From: Hofstenia miamia
Taxonomy: Eukaryota > Xenacoelomorpha > Acoela
Length of the DNA stretch: 64,000 nucleotides
Assembly: GCA_004352715.1 (NCBI GenBank)
Contig: SCFE01000004.1
Location: 305,765-369,764, forward strand
Reading direction: 5' to 3'
The stretch's first letter is position 1. The number at the start of each line of letters is the position of its first letter. Positions 12,370 to 23,210 of this stretch are shown here, one piece after another. The notes below the pieces were generated by a model that did no database searches, had not been told where the DNA came from, and was given only the letters and a program-made list of their open reading frames with translations. The position numbers and the translations under genes were made by a program.

Positions 12370-13160
12370 ATTCCTGCCCTGGATGAGGGATGCCGTTTAT
12401 GGTATGTCCATTTATGGCAAGCCGATGTTTTTCAGACGTCCATAATGGTATTAATTTAACTTTCATCAATGCATTATGGCCATAATGGCCATTATTTAAA
12501 ATATGGATAATGATGGTGAAATGTATACATGATGCACGTGGTAATAGCAAAATAATATGTGATTTCTAATATTTGTCAAAATAATTACCAAATTACAAGC
12601 TGCAATTGAAACCCAACCATTCCTATGTAATATAAATTTGTACTGATATCACAGCGCACAAGCAATTCACTAGGTTGCAGAATCATTTTAAAGCATTCAG
12701 AACCAACCTTAAAAATAAACTAATTATTTTTTTTGTTTTCCAATACAACACGCTTTGTTAAGCGCAAAGTTTAAAAATGGGAAACAACTTAATCATCACT
12801 ATTTGTTTCCAATCCGCAATAACAAATGGGAAACAATCTTCTGAAGCTGTTTACTAAATGTTTGCCAAAGTTTTAAAAGTTGGTATTTTATCAAAATGTT
12901 TTTTTGTTCAAAACAATATGTAAAATCAATATTACTCATTCAATTATTTTTAATGTAAGATATGTGTCACTAAATTTCTCAATTTTCTTGAAAATAAATA
13001 TAAATTCTGTATATGTAACAAAAAATTTATGGATTTCCATTATGGCCATATTTGTGAGTTTGACATCCATAATGGCCATAAATGATTTTCCACCATACAA
13101 TAATGGTATCCATAATATGGTACATAACGATATGGTACCATACCATAATAAGCATCTCTG
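12370..13160. repeat. Diverged dispersed repeat, copy 1 (second copy at 45540-46160)
   Basis: This shares ordered blocks with 45540-46160, including 'ATGATGGTGAAAT', 'GTGATTTCTAATATTT', 'CAAGCTGCAATT', 'TTTGTTTTC', 'GGAAACAA', 'TTTACTAA' followed by 'TTTGC', and 'TTATCAAAATGTT'. Order and spacing are kept over about 600 bp. Repeated 'CCATAATGGCC'-like words mark both ends of this copy. I see no coding capacity, so it is probably a non-autonomous element. Its class is not known. Confidence 0.6.
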
Positions 13161-14276
13161 CCTTGGATCCTTCCTGTGAGAGTCTCTATTCTATTAATTA
13201 AGCTGCTACCAACATCATCACTAGAGAGTGACAATATAGGTTAGCATAGACCTATCAACTACATGAACCCAACCCGCCCCGAAACCGATTTCGTTTCACA
13301 ATATTTAACGTCTTGGATCTCTATTGAATCAAATGCTAATTACCTTCAATCATTCTCTGATAATGTAATCCTAGTCATTTCATATTTATTACTTAACATC
13401 TTGGATCCTTCTCCAATTGAATGGTAATTAACTTCAGTAATTTTTTATCAAAAAATCTAAGCCCTTTGATGAAATTTCCCATGCTCAGTAAAACTGAGCC
13501 AGTACCCGAACTCAACCCGACTCGAATCCCGAAATCGGATCGGGTTTATTCAGGTACCTAATGCCACTCTGTAATCATCACAACCAAATTAATTTGGATG
13601 TTAGGTAACGTAGTAAAACTTTACTGGTCATACGTTGGAAATACAATTGATTGTTAATTTTGTATAGTTTATGTTGTGTTATAGTTAGAGTAATTAGTTG
13701 TTGTAAATTGAACGTAGAGTATGGGCAAAACTGTTACATTTAAAGCCCTTAGGGTACACATGAACCTCTTATGGATGGAGAACCTCTTATGGATGGATGA
13801 ATGTATGAAAAATACTTTACCAACACAGCCTTTCTGAACAAAACACAATCTTTATATCATCTATTCTTAATTATATAGCATAGCATTTCATTTGAGAAAC
13901 TATAGAATAACTTATATATTGAACCCCCACCCCCTTCCTCAAATGATAGCAAAACACCCTTGGTGATCATTGATCAGTGGAATGTGTATCATCTCAAGGA
14001 CATTTGAATTTGTGGCTATATATTATTCTTGGAACAATTTTTTTTAAATTTTTTATCATTCTGGTTAAAATTGTGTTGAAATTTGATTAAGACATTTATT
14101 TCGGATTTGGGTTGAGCAAATCGGGTTCTAAATTCTCGGCACGATTCCAACTCTTTAGTAAATGGAGTCAGGAGAGGAAGTAGAAAGATTGTGGAATTTG
14201 AAAAATGCAAGATAATTCGAAATTTTCAATATTAATTGCAAGGTATTTCTTAAGAAAATTTTATATTAGAAAAATT

Positions 14277-14425
14277 ATCCAAATTCAATACGTTAACAAG
14301 TGAAAATGCAACCGTAATCAACAAGTTTAATTTCAAATACGCTTAATAAATATACTTGCATAGAGATATTTGAAGAAACGTTCAAAAGCCAAATGTGTCA
14401 AAGTAATTTGCAAAAACTTTTAGTT
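14277..14425 (+). repeat. Truncated copy of the ATCCAAATTCAATACGT MITE
   Basis: It starts with the same terminal word, 'ATCCAAATTCAATACGTTAA', as the complete MITE at 43014-43288 and follows it through 'GTGAAAATGCAACCGTAA', 'CTTAATAAA' and 'CAAATGTGTCAAAGTAATTT'. The right terminal repeat is missing. A second shorter piece of the same family is at 14600-14656. Confidence 0.75.
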
Positions 14426-14599
14426 AAAAAACCCCTTCACAATCTTAAGAGCGATATTAATATCTATGCATTTGTGGATACGTCATTCCAGAAATTATAG
14501 GACGGTTAATCTCAAACCAGTTATATGCATAACTATTTAATCGCATTAGAGACTATATTGCTTACATACATAAATATAAAGAATTAATTAAGCAGCTCC

Positions 14600-14656
14600 A
14601 AATGTCTGCATACGCTTAATAAATTCATTTGGATAGATATATTTGAAAAATGTGCA
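14600..14656 (+). repeat. Internal fragment of the ATCCAAATTCAATACGT MITE
   Basis: The run 'AAATGTCTGCATACGCTTAA' followed by 'TAAATTCATTTGGATAGATA' matches the interior of the MITE at 43014-43288 more closely than the copy at 14277 does. It is therefore a separate insertion or a rearranged piece. Confidence 0.65.
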
Positions 14657-15070
14657 CTTAGTAGTAGTCAAAAGCGAGGAGTACGACAATAAAATCACGG
14701 CTAACAGCCGGTTAAGATCAAATTTATTTTGCACTGCCGGTTACGGCCAAGAAAATTGCCTTGGCCGCAAAACACTAACATGGAGCCAAAATAAGTTGCA
14801 AAATTGTTAACTCACTTTTCTTAGGTTTTTCTATCATCATGCTAATCTAAAGAACATAGCACGTCTCTCATAATTAATCAAATGTAACCCGTAATTTATT
14901 ACCGTTACCACCTTGCTATTTTGAATAAATAATGAACATTCATTGGATAGTGTGCCTAAGATTATAACTAAGTGTTACTTTGATTGAGAACGGAAAATCT
15001 GTATGTCTAATATCATAAAATATGTAGAATAACAATTGGCTATTAATTTTTAATCAAAATTAAAAAACTT

Positions 15071-16520
15071 ATATTGGAAAAATGTAATCGTCCACCTAAA
15101 AAAATTTAACAAATGAGCAAATCCGAAAAAAGTAAATTCAAAATAAGATACATACATTAATAATTGATCCATTATAAGCACTTAGCAACAAAATTCTCTC
15201 TTCTAATATTTTGTAGGGTGTCCCTTTGGTCGAATAACAGCTTCAAGCCGATCAGGGATTGAAGCAAAAAGTCTTTCAATAAAGCTGTTGGGAATTGCAC
15301 AAAATTCTTTCTTTATTTCTGTCCACAGCTCTTCTTCAATGTGAAGATTATGCTGTCCAATTCGATATTTGATCTCTTTCCACATATTTTCGATATCGTT
15401 AAGGTCTGGAGATTGGCCAGGCCATTCTGCAATTATAGAAACCCCATTATTGTGGAAGAAGTTCTTCATTTCTTTTAAGATATGACATGAAGCACCATCC
15501 TGCTGATATATTGAATCACTTGCAAGGAGTGGCAAAAGCTCCTTTTCAATAATCCGAACATATTGAGAGCTTCGGAGAGTACAAGTGATTTGAACAATCT
15601 GCGAAAGCCACAATTCCATATTGCACCCTATACCATTACAGACTTCCCACAGTACTTCATGATCCCCCGAGTAAATTGAGGCAAGAATCTGAACTTCTGC
15701 CCAGTTGGTCTCTTTATCAACATTCCTTTTGATGAGTTTAGCTCAAACATTGACTCATCTGAAAACATAACATTAGACCAATGTTCAAATGAATTGTCTT
15801 TCATTAAATTGGCCCACCTCGGGCGGCGTAATCTTTGCTTTGAGGTTCAGAATGGCTTTCTGGGTGCCACTAAAGTCCCAAGTGAGTACTTCTTCAGGAT
15901 GTTTCGCACAGTTCTTGCTATCACAAGGTGACCAGCAGCCCATTCCTTGCGAAGTTCCTCTGACGTCTTCCTCGGATTTCGCTTTGAAAGGCACACAAAA
16001 GCTGATTGGGAGGTTTTGGAGATCTTCTTTGGTCTTCTGGACTTTGGCTTGGAGGCAATGATGTTTTCAGAAGTGAAACGTTTGATGATATCTTCGACAG
16101 TACTTCGAGGTCGCTCTACAAGTCGGGCTATATTACGTTGACTCATCCCCTCCAAATGTTTGGAGATAATCAACTCGCGGATGGTAAGAAGTACGTAACC
16201 AGACATCATATATGGCGAAGAAAGACTGTTATTAGACATTTTCATAATAAATAGACTGAAAAAAAGCTCAACCAATTTTTTACAGACTTAGTCTGAAGTG
16301 ATCGAATACAATTTCCAATAAAAGATTAGCAAACTACAAGCATTGTAGCATTTCTCCTTGGGATTTAAAGTAAACAGTAATAATTATGTCTCAACATTGA
16401 TGAATTCCCTTTTCTGCAACACCAAATCTAATTTCAAAATACCTATGATATTCTTGATGACCATTTCTTAGAAATATTTATGACAAATCATAGGTGGCCG
16501 AATTCTTTTTTCCAGTGCTG
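15071..16520 (-). mobile_element. Tc1/mariner-superfamily transposon with DD35E transposase
   Basis: The right end reads, on the minus strand, CAGCACTGGAAAAAAG followed by 'GCCACCTATGATTTGTC', and it abuts a TA at 16521. The left end, from about 15071, carries a diverged matching inverted repeat ('TTGGAAAAATG' then 'TCCACCTA'). Between them lies one damaged transposase gene. The element sits in an intron of the dynamin-like gene in the same orientation as the host gene. The diverged termini and broken frame indicate an inactive copy. Confidence 0.8.
15203..16239 (-). pseudogene. Tc1-like transposase, frameshifted (DD35E spacing)
   Basis: It starts at ATG 16239 ('MSNNSLSSPYMM'). Paired helix-turn-helix DNA-binding segments follow ('EGMSQRNIARLVERPRSTVE' and 'TSEELRKEWAAG..RTVRNIL'). 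The catalytic core follows in more than one frame: 'FSDESMF' (first Asp), 'YQQDGASCH' (second Asp) and 'QSPDLNDIENMW' (Glu). Thirty-five residues separate the second Asp from the Glu, one more than in canonical Tc1 (34). The C-terminus is 'RPKGHPTKY' and stop. Frame breaks lie at about 15846 and about 15625. The catalytic triad is still recognisable, but the gene cannot make a full protein as assembled. Confidence 0.85.
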
Positions 16521-17206
16521 TAATTAAATGCTTTCGAAATAGGCAGGCAGGTGAAAGAATTACCATTCAAGAATGCATTAATACCAGAATCCTGATATTT
16601 GGTGGTAAAAGTTGTCCAAGAAAGATCTGCAAAGGTTTAGGTTTCTCTGTAGCGGCCTTGATAAGAGGGCTATAATTAGCTGCAACAAAAATAACTGAGA
16701 ATCTAAAGTAGGCTTTTGGCGGTGTAAGATCTCTCGAGCACGAGTAATTGAAGAATCAAAGTCCATTACAGACCATAATTCAAATAATTTTTAATATTAG
16801 GCGCATTATAAATGGCTGCTGTAGTCAATGTGTCCCAATGACAAAACTGAAAAATATGTGCTGAAAACATAAAAGTGCCCTTAAAATTTGAAATAGGTGT
16901 TTAAAAGTTACCAAAGGTGCAAAGGAGCTCTGATTGTTACCAATAACATTGCCTTGGTATAGCTAACCTTTGCAAATTGTCATAAACGAAAGATTTATGT
17001 TGAAGACAAAAAGCGATTAACACTTTTATATACTCTTTCGATTTCTTGCAGAAAACACTAGACGTAATAAATAAATAAATATATAGATAAGTAAATTAAT
17101 AATTATTCGACTGTCACCTTAAAGAAAGCAAGTTAGTTAAACTTTGCAAATTTGGATTTCATTCGATGTTTGTAAAAATTATAACTATAAATCAAATTTT
17201 TTTTAC
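16521..17206 (-). other. Intron sequence, no supported feature
   Basis: This lies between the Tc1-like element and the GTPase exon donor. A 62-codon minus-strand frame at 16578-16766 has no recognisable dynamin feature and no good flanking splice sites. I therefore do not place the missing GTPase exon here. Confidence 0.4.
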
Positions 17207-17849
17207 CTATCTTGGCTTCATCGGGTTTGGTGAGAATGAATATAGATCTCTTCCTGTCAGGATCAAATGCTTTCGCCAATAACAAAGCTTCTGTTGTAGT
17301 TGGATCTGCAGCACAAGCGCTTACAATTAGAATAAGCGTTGACTCTGGTTCAATGAATCTGATGATCATATCTTTGATAGACATAGTCATTTCTGAAGAA
17401 ACACCATATTGTATACCAGGTAGATCAACTAATGTAAGATCGCAAAGGTCTGGACCATGAATATCAACGGTTATTGTAACGTCTACAACCTTACTTAATA
17501 TCGTTGGATCGTCTTCAAAGTTGTCGCCTCCTGCTAGATTTAAATTTTGTGCATCTATAAGTTTTTGAGCTAAATTATCTTGAGATATTCTTTGTCCGTC
17601 GACTTCAATTATTTTTAATTCACTCCTTCGAATTTTTAGAAGAATTGGACACCTTGTTACAATTCCTTTACCCTGAGGAAGTCGAACTCCAGTTAACATT
17701 TCTAGAACACTAGATTTTCCAACTGATTGGTTTCCAATAACCGCGATTTGGGGAATTTCGACTTTAATTGGCAGAGTTGTTTGCAATTTTCTTACATCAT
17801 CAATAACATTGAAATACTCTTTTAATTTATTCCCAAGCGTACCAAAAGA
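17207..17849 (-). CDS. Dynamin/Mx-like GTPase, GTPase-domain exon
   Basis: The exon runs from an acceptor (AATTTAG upstream of 17849) to a donor (ATAG|GTAAAA at 17207), open throughout, ending in phase 1. It encodes 'SFGTLGNKLKEYFNVIDDVR', the bundle-signalling helix that precedes the G domain. Then come all four GTP-binding motifs: G1 'GNQSVGKSS', G2 within 'GIVTRCP', G3 'DLPG' and G4 'TKPD'. 'IVTRCPILLKIRR' and 'ATTEAL'-like 'PTTTEALLLAKAFDPDRKRS' are typical of Mx-type dynamins rather than classical dynamins. In vertebrates, Mx proteins are antiviral GTPases; a similar job here is only a guess. The start codon exon upstream was not found. A LINE lies immediately upstream. Confidence 0.88.
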
Positions 17850-17853
17850 CTAA

Positions 17854-17856
<3 letters not shown>

Positions 17857-17888
<32 letters not shown>
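17857..17888. repeat. (TTA)n trinucleotide repeat abutting a gap
   Basis: An uninterrupted ATT/TTA run ends in a 38-N gap (17889-17926). It sits at the 3' side (minus-strand sense) of the LINE at 17927-19627 and may be that element's TAA-repeat tail. Confidence 0.85.
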
Positions 17889-17926
17889 NNNNNNNNNNNN
17901 NNNNNNNNNNNNNNNNNNNNNNNNNN

Positions 17927-19627
17927 TGTCTTGTACAGCCTATCTACATCTCCATTGAGGTTGAATGCTCTCTCTGCTGCTAGTATCTTCCTTGTCTCCC
18001 TGTCTAATTCCCTCAGTTCATTCTTGTTCCACCTAACTATTCCTGCGGAATATCTCAACACTTGTATTGCCCATGTATTAATTGCTTTTATACTATTCTG
18101 CCCATTTAATGCTGACTTCTGTAGTACCTTCCTTACTCTCCTCTTGTATTCTTTCCTTAGCCTCATCTTCATTTCCTCATGATCTGTTCTGTCCTTCTCT
18201 ATTACTCCTAGGTTCTTGTACCCCTCCTTGACTTCCTCAATCTTATCACCACTGCTTGTCCTCAAACCATCTCCATCTATGCACTTGCCTCTGGTCATTG
18301 TCACTGTTGCACCCTTTCCTAATCCAAATTCCAATCAAGAATCTCTGCTTGCCTTCTCCAATGTCTCCACTTGCTTCTGCAACATTTTCCTTGAACTAAC
18401 ATACATCTTCACGTCGTCCATATACTACAGGTGACTTACTGCTCTACCATTCTCCTCCATCTTATAACCTATGTCTGTCTCCTTTAACCTTTCTGTGATG
18501 AGCATTACATCTCTGCCTGGGGCCTTCCAGTTCTTCATCTTCTTTAGAGCCTTCTTCAGCTTTGCAGTTGTGACTACTTCTTCTTGTCTGAACTCCTGCA
18601 TCTGCTCACTCTCTATCTCATGTCCCTCACTTCCCCATATATTCTCCTAGAACCTTACTACATCCTTGCCTGCTCTAGCTGTAGCCTTTTCTCCTGCATC
18701 TAGTTCTTTGCAAAATCGTCCTTCTTGTGCCTCAAACTTCATGTTGTCTCTTACTTGCTTTGCTCTTGCCCTATATTTTCTTAGTTTCTCAGCTTCTGCA
18801 ACTAATCTCTGCTTTAGCTCTTCTCTTGCAGTTTCTATTATCTTCCCTTTACCTACCCTGCACCTGTCCTGCACCGCCTTACTTTTCCTGATTTTCCCTA
18901 TTTGCTGCCTAATCTTTGCCACTTTATTCTCAATTCTTCTTTCCCATTCTGGCTTTCTGTCACTCTTATCTTCTTGTTGCCTTTTCTTCTTCATGTCTAT
19001 GCATACATTCTTCAGCACTTCCCATGCACCTGCATACACTAAGCTATTTACTTCTGTGACACTCCTAGCATTTATCCTCTCCAACACTTTATTGACCTTT
19101 GCTGTCTATACTGCTAGCTTGCTTTTCTTAACTCCTCTTAGAACTGGCAATCTAATTCTCTCACCTATTTCTTCCTTCATCTTTTCCTTGATTGTTGCTT
19201 CAGTTTCTGTGTCCGCTGGTTCTGCTTCTGCCTAAATGTCTATCACTTCATCTTCCCTTTGCTTAGTCTGTTCAACTCTCTTTTGCCTTTACTCTCATCC
19301 AACTAACTTTCACGCTTGTCCTGCAAACCTCTGCTCTGTAACTTCTAATCCTCTTCCTGCCTTTCTCCATTCTTCCAACATTCTCTTCCTGTAACCCCTT
19401 TCATCTGGCCTGCTTCTTCTGTAACACTCCAATGCTGTCCTGTTCTGCTCATCTGTCCATTTGTGCCGTTGTCCATTGGTCTGTGTGGATCATATACTGC
19501 CACTGCTTGAGACCACACTCCCGATTGTGGAGTCCACCTGACCAGAGATTCTTTGCACCCTCTGAACATTTAAGGCCTGCAGGGGACTGAGAGCCTTTTC
19601 TTTTGGTTTCACTCATTGAAGGTGGGG
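17927..19627 (-). mobile_element. Non-LTR retrotransposon (LINE), internally deleted, minus strand
   Basis: The minus strand encodes a long Lys/Arg/Glu-rich helical segment (19087-18647, 'ERRIENKVAKIRQQIGKIRK'). Next come 'LKKMKNWKAPGRD', the entry to an RT domain, and then, after an abrupt jump, 'YMDDVKMYVSSRK' (the catalytic FADD-type box). After the box come 'LEFGLGKGATVTMTRGK', 'EGYKNLGVIEKDR' and 'NTWAIQVLRYSAGIVRWNKN'. The fingers and first part of the palm that should separate the GRD and YMDD segments are missing, so the copy is internally deleted. The frame has stops and shifts. The 'TWA..RYSAGI.W' connection segment recalls a widely repeated invertebrate RT family. I think it may belong with the restriction-like-endonuclease LINEs, but I see no endonuclease domain to prove it. 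Confidence 0.75.
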
Positions 19628-19692
19628 TGGGGGCTCAAACCCGGGTCATTGTGGTCCCAGTCTAGCCTTTTAGCCCTTGGCCACTAGGGCCC

Positions 19693-19693
<1 letters not shown>
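19628..19693 (-). repeat. tRNA-like (SINE-type) head at the 5' end of the LINE
   Basis: Read on the minus strand, this begins GGGGCCCTAGTGGCCAAGGG (A-box-like) and, about 30 bp later, has CGGGTTTGAGCCCC (B-box-like, compare GGTTCGANNCC). The spacing is that of an internal pol III promoter in tRNA-derived SINEs. It is bordered outside by an (ATT)n run at 19697-19776 and inside by the LINE sequence. I do not call it a functional tRNA: stems do not pair well. Confidence 0.4.

Positions 19694-19776
<83 letters not shown>
19694..19776. repeat. (ATT)n trinucleotide repeat
   Basis: A long ATT array with one ATC interruption. With the ATT run at 17857-17888 it brackets the LINE, as if the element had inserted into or been copied next to such a repeat. 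Confidence 0.9.
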
Positions 19777-19778
<2 letters not shown>

Positions 19779-20570
19779 AATTGGAATTTTTCATAATTTT
19801 GTGAAAAAGCAGGCAAAGAGCCACTAAAATTGTAAAGTATTGGAAAAAAATAAATTTATAAAAGCCATTTTCTAGTCAAATGAATCAATATTTAATTACT
19901 ACATCACTTTACATCAGTTGCATCCAACTTAGTTAAATGGACGCAACTAATTGCTTAACCATAAACGGCTTATGTGCTTTCGAAATGAGGAGGCCATGCA
20001 GTATATATGCATTTCAGCAACATCAGGAGCTGGTTACTATAGAGCTTATCTTTCAACACATTAGTTAACTAAATTTTCACTTAGAGTCAAATAAAACAAT
20101 TCTGGAAAAATGTTGTAGATTAATTTTTGCGCTATGGACCACTATTTTACCGAAGTTTTGCAAAACTTGCATACTTCAATTATGGAGATTTAATATGGTT
20201 AGAAAGTCCAAAAAATAAAAAACAATTTAATGAGTTGTGCAGATTGTTCATAAAATGTTGCAATATACTGATCAATCCTGATTGAGCTGTAGCCTCACAA
20301 AAACGGACTACTCAAGCAAAAATGCCAATTTTTGAAGTTTTTTTAGATTTGTCAATTCAATTTTAAAGATACGATTATGCACCTCGCATACAAAAATGCA
20401 ACATAAAACGATCTATCGATCTGCATTTAGTAAGAAAAAATGGAAAAAATTTTACGATTTGTGTGAAAAGAGATTTTGGATACATTAAGAAAATAGCCAT
20501 TTTATCGAAATTCGGTAGAATAAAGCCATTTAATGCAAAATATTATGAACTTATCGATTTGATTTCAATA
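19777..20570. other. Non-coding stretch, no gene seen
   Basis: AT-rich sequence between the LINE and the next Tc1-like element. The first exon or exons of the dynamin-like gene should lie upstream of 17849 on the minus strand, but I found no convincing candidate here. Confidence 0.4.
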
Positions 20571-22326
20571 TACACTAAGGTCAAAAAATATTCGCACACC
20601 ATACAATTTTGAGAGTAAACAGGTGTCAGTGCAATTTGGTCACATAGTTGGCATAGGTGTATTCCAATTTGTTTAAAAATTACTTTATAGTTTTTTTTAT
20701 TGTCAAATAGCATTTTTCGTCGTAGAGCCAAAAATGTATACTTTCGCGCCAAAATTCAAAAACTGTAAATTTCAAGTCATGAGAAAATGAAATCTTTAAT
20801 GACAAAAAGTGTACATTGGTCATGATGGCCCCTTGGGTTGATTTTTCCATAACCTAACATACAAATTGAGCACACTGTGCAAAAATATATGTCTAGACAG
20901 TGGTCAACTAATAAAAATTTCCTCTGTCATGGATATTGTATAAATATCAGGAAAAGGTGTCCAAAAAGGTCTGATAGTTAATATTTTCTTTTTTGTGAAA
21001 ATAGTCAAAGCAGCAAAAATTAGCATAGGCAGAGGACATTCAGTTATTACTTTGCGCTCTGAACATTTCTCCATGCGAAAAATAGCATTGAAGCTTAAAA
21101 TTTCTCCAAATGGCGTTCACAATATTTTTAAAAAATTCGCTTCAGTAAACTTTATCTTCATTCGGATTGGTTGCGGTCGCAAAAGATGTACAACATAACA
21201 CAAGGATAACTCTATGGCAGTGCCAGCACTAAGTAGCAGACGCCAAACAGCACTCGACCTCGACCACAACTTAAGTGTTGTTAAGGACTCCAATGTGTAG
21301 TAAGTACTGAGAAGGATCGTCTTANNNNNNNNNNNGATACAAGATCCGGCCCTAGCGGGTACACTTCCAGGGGAGGAGTCACGGACTTGATCTGTTGACA
21401 CGCACTCTTCAGTCTGTTGACTGGTAGAGTAACCCCGACAACATAACACAAGGATAACTCTATGGCAGTGCCAGCACTAAGTAGCAGACGCCAAACAGCA
21501 CTCGACCTCGACCACAACTTAAGTGTTGTTAAGGACTCCAATGTGTAGTAAGTACTGAGAAGGATCGTCTTAAAGCAGCAAGACTTAGGGGTTGTGTCGC
21601 TGTCCGTAAGGCACTTCTGCATGACCATAATCGAAAGAAAACACTTCATTTGGAAAAAAACACCAATTGTGGAATCTGAAGCAGTGGAAACAGGCACTGT
21701 GGATTGATGAATACAAGTTTGAAATGTTGGAATCATAACGTCGTCAGCATGTTTGAATACGATCCAGCAAAATGTTCTGGAAGGACTGTGTTTGTGTCGT
21801 GCCAATGTCAATCATGGTGAGGCTAGCATCATAATTTGGGAGCGCTTTTGAATCTAATATTGGCAAACTCAGTGAAATCAAAGGAATTATGTGAAATGAG
21901 GAGTACCTTACCATCCTGCAAAATCATGCTATACAATCTGCATCCAGAAGTCTTGGTCGAGGATACGTCTTTCACAAGATAATAATCCAAGAGACTCATC
22001 CAAGCTCTGTAAGGGGTAGTTGGACAATAGGATTCGTATATCGCTATGTCAAGTCATGGCTTGGCCACCTCAGTTTCCAGATCTTTTGCCAATTAAACAG
22101 GTGTGAATGTGGAATGAACTAAACAGGAATGTCAAAGCAATGCAACTTTCCAACATAAAACAGTTATGAGCATTTCGTCAGGATGCTGCAAGAACATTTC
22201 AAAGTATTACCTTGAAAAACTGTTGAAATAAATGCCTAACTTTTGCAAATCTGTAATCAGCGCGAGAGTTGGTTATCTTCACGAATCTTCAATCTGGTAT
22301 TATTTGCGAATTTTGACTTATTCTCA
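20571..22326 (+). mobile_element. Decayed Tc1-like transposon, plus strand
   Basis: Imperfect inverted termini: left TACACTAAGGTCAAAAAATA followed by TTCGCA; right (reverse complement) GAATAAGTCAAAATTCGCA. The interior encodes a broken transposase: DNA-binding part 'HSVITLRSEHFSMRKIALKL' (from about 21036), 'AARLRGCVAVRKALLHDHNR' (about 21577), 'VNHGEASIIIW' (about 21809), 'QDNNPRDSSKLCK' (second Asp, about 21980) and 'WPPQFPDLLPIK' (about 22063). In the last block the expected catalytic Glu is Lys (codon AAA). Many stops and frameshifts are present, and the copy is also disturbed by an assembly duplication at 21190-21572. Confidence 0.75.
21190..21572. repeat. Direct duplication of about 135 bp flanking an 11-N gap
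   Basis: The segment starting 'CAACATAACACAAGG' and ending 'GGATCGTCTTA' occurs at 21190-21324 and again at 21438-21572. The first copy ends exactly at the 11-N gap (21325-21335). Identical copies meeting at a gap suggest an assembly artefact rather than biology. About 100 bp of unrelated sequence sits between the gap and copy 2. Confidence 0.9.
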
Positions 22327-22562
22327 ATGTTAAAAATATAATTATTGCATAGATATCATTCTTGCTTATGTTGCATACGCTATTTCATGAGGTCATTTCC
22401 TAATCAAATAAAGAAAACCCTTATCTTTATTGAAAAATGAGCGTCCCAATAATTGTGGATCCTAGGTAGCCTTGTATCGCATTAAATGTTATAGGTGATA
22501 ACTTGAGAACCAATTTTCAAGTCGATGTCCTACGAACGTCTAGTGATGTTGAGTAAAGGCCT

Positions 22563-22625
22563 GTCTTAATTACACGATTTAATCGGCTCGACTTAATCGT
22601 GGAGATTAAATCATGTAGTTAAGAC
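22563..22625. repeat. 22-bp inverted repeat (hairpin)
   Basis: GTCTTAATTACACGATTTAA(TC) at 22563-22584 pairs with 22604-22625 over 22 bp with two mismatches, leaving a 19-nt loop. A related direct copy, 'GTCTTAGCTACACAGCTTAA', lies near 22665. It may be the end of a small non-autonomous element. Confidence 0.7.
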
Positions 22626-22763
22626 GCAGTCCCAACTTCGTCGAGTAAAAATGTCGGAGCTACGTCTTAGCTACACAGCTTAATCCGCCCGACATTGTTG
22701 GACACAAAATTTTAAGATATCTACAATGAGCTGGATACAAAAGAAATCTATTCGGGCACTAGA

Positions 22764-22975
22764 CAGGGGCGTACGCAGGATTTTCTGATGGTGGGTGACA
22801 TCATTATCATTACCTAATGCGAGGCAAAGCCCCGCAAAAATTTTTGAAAATATTGAGAAAATAGACCCTAAAAATGCATTTTACGATCCTAGATTTTAAA
22901 TTTTTTAATTTTTACGAAAAATTTTTTGATTTATCCAGTCAAAATCATAATTTGGAAACCCTGCGTACGCCATTG
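22764..22975. mobile_element. hAT-type MITE with perfect 8-bp target duplication
   Basis: The left end is CAGGGGCGTACGCAGGATTT. The right end, reverse complemented, is CAATGGCGTACGCAGGGTTT. The target duplication GCACTAGA is present at 22756-22763 and 22976-22983. CAGGGGCG-type termini with 8-bp duplications are diagnostic of hAT elements. The 212-bp interior has no coding capacity. The perfect duplication implies fairly recent insertion. Confidence 0.9.
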
Positions 22976-23168
22976 GCACTAGATGCTATGGCGGAGGACG
23001 CTACATACGGATACAAAAAATAGCTGAAACTCATACATAAGAAGTGAGACAAAATCGCAATGTGAAAATGTTTTGATAAAATGAATTATTCTAGCTTTAA
23101 GGGAAAATTGGAAAGTTCGAGCAGTGGATACACTAGTATCTAGAGTCCATATATGCATGAATATATAC

Positions 23169-23174
<6 letters not shown>

Positions 23175-23210
<36 letters not shown>

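Noticed and set aside
16578-16766. Minus-strand 62-codon frame as the missing GTPase exon
   Set aside because: No dynamin motif and no suitable phase-1 acceptor in front of it.
17212-17460. Plus-strand 82-codon frame
   Set aside because: It is the antisense shadow of the GTPase exon, which has all GTP-binding motifs on the minus strand.
18666-19235. 189-codon plus-strand frame rich in Ser, Leu and Phe
   Set aside because: It is antisense to the Lys/Glu-rich segment of the minus-strand LINE; the apparent hydrophobicity comes from reading its complement.
19628-19693. Functional tRNA gene
   Set aside because: A- and B-box-like words are present, but the acceptor and anticodon stems do not pair convincingly and the sequence is joined to a LINE body.
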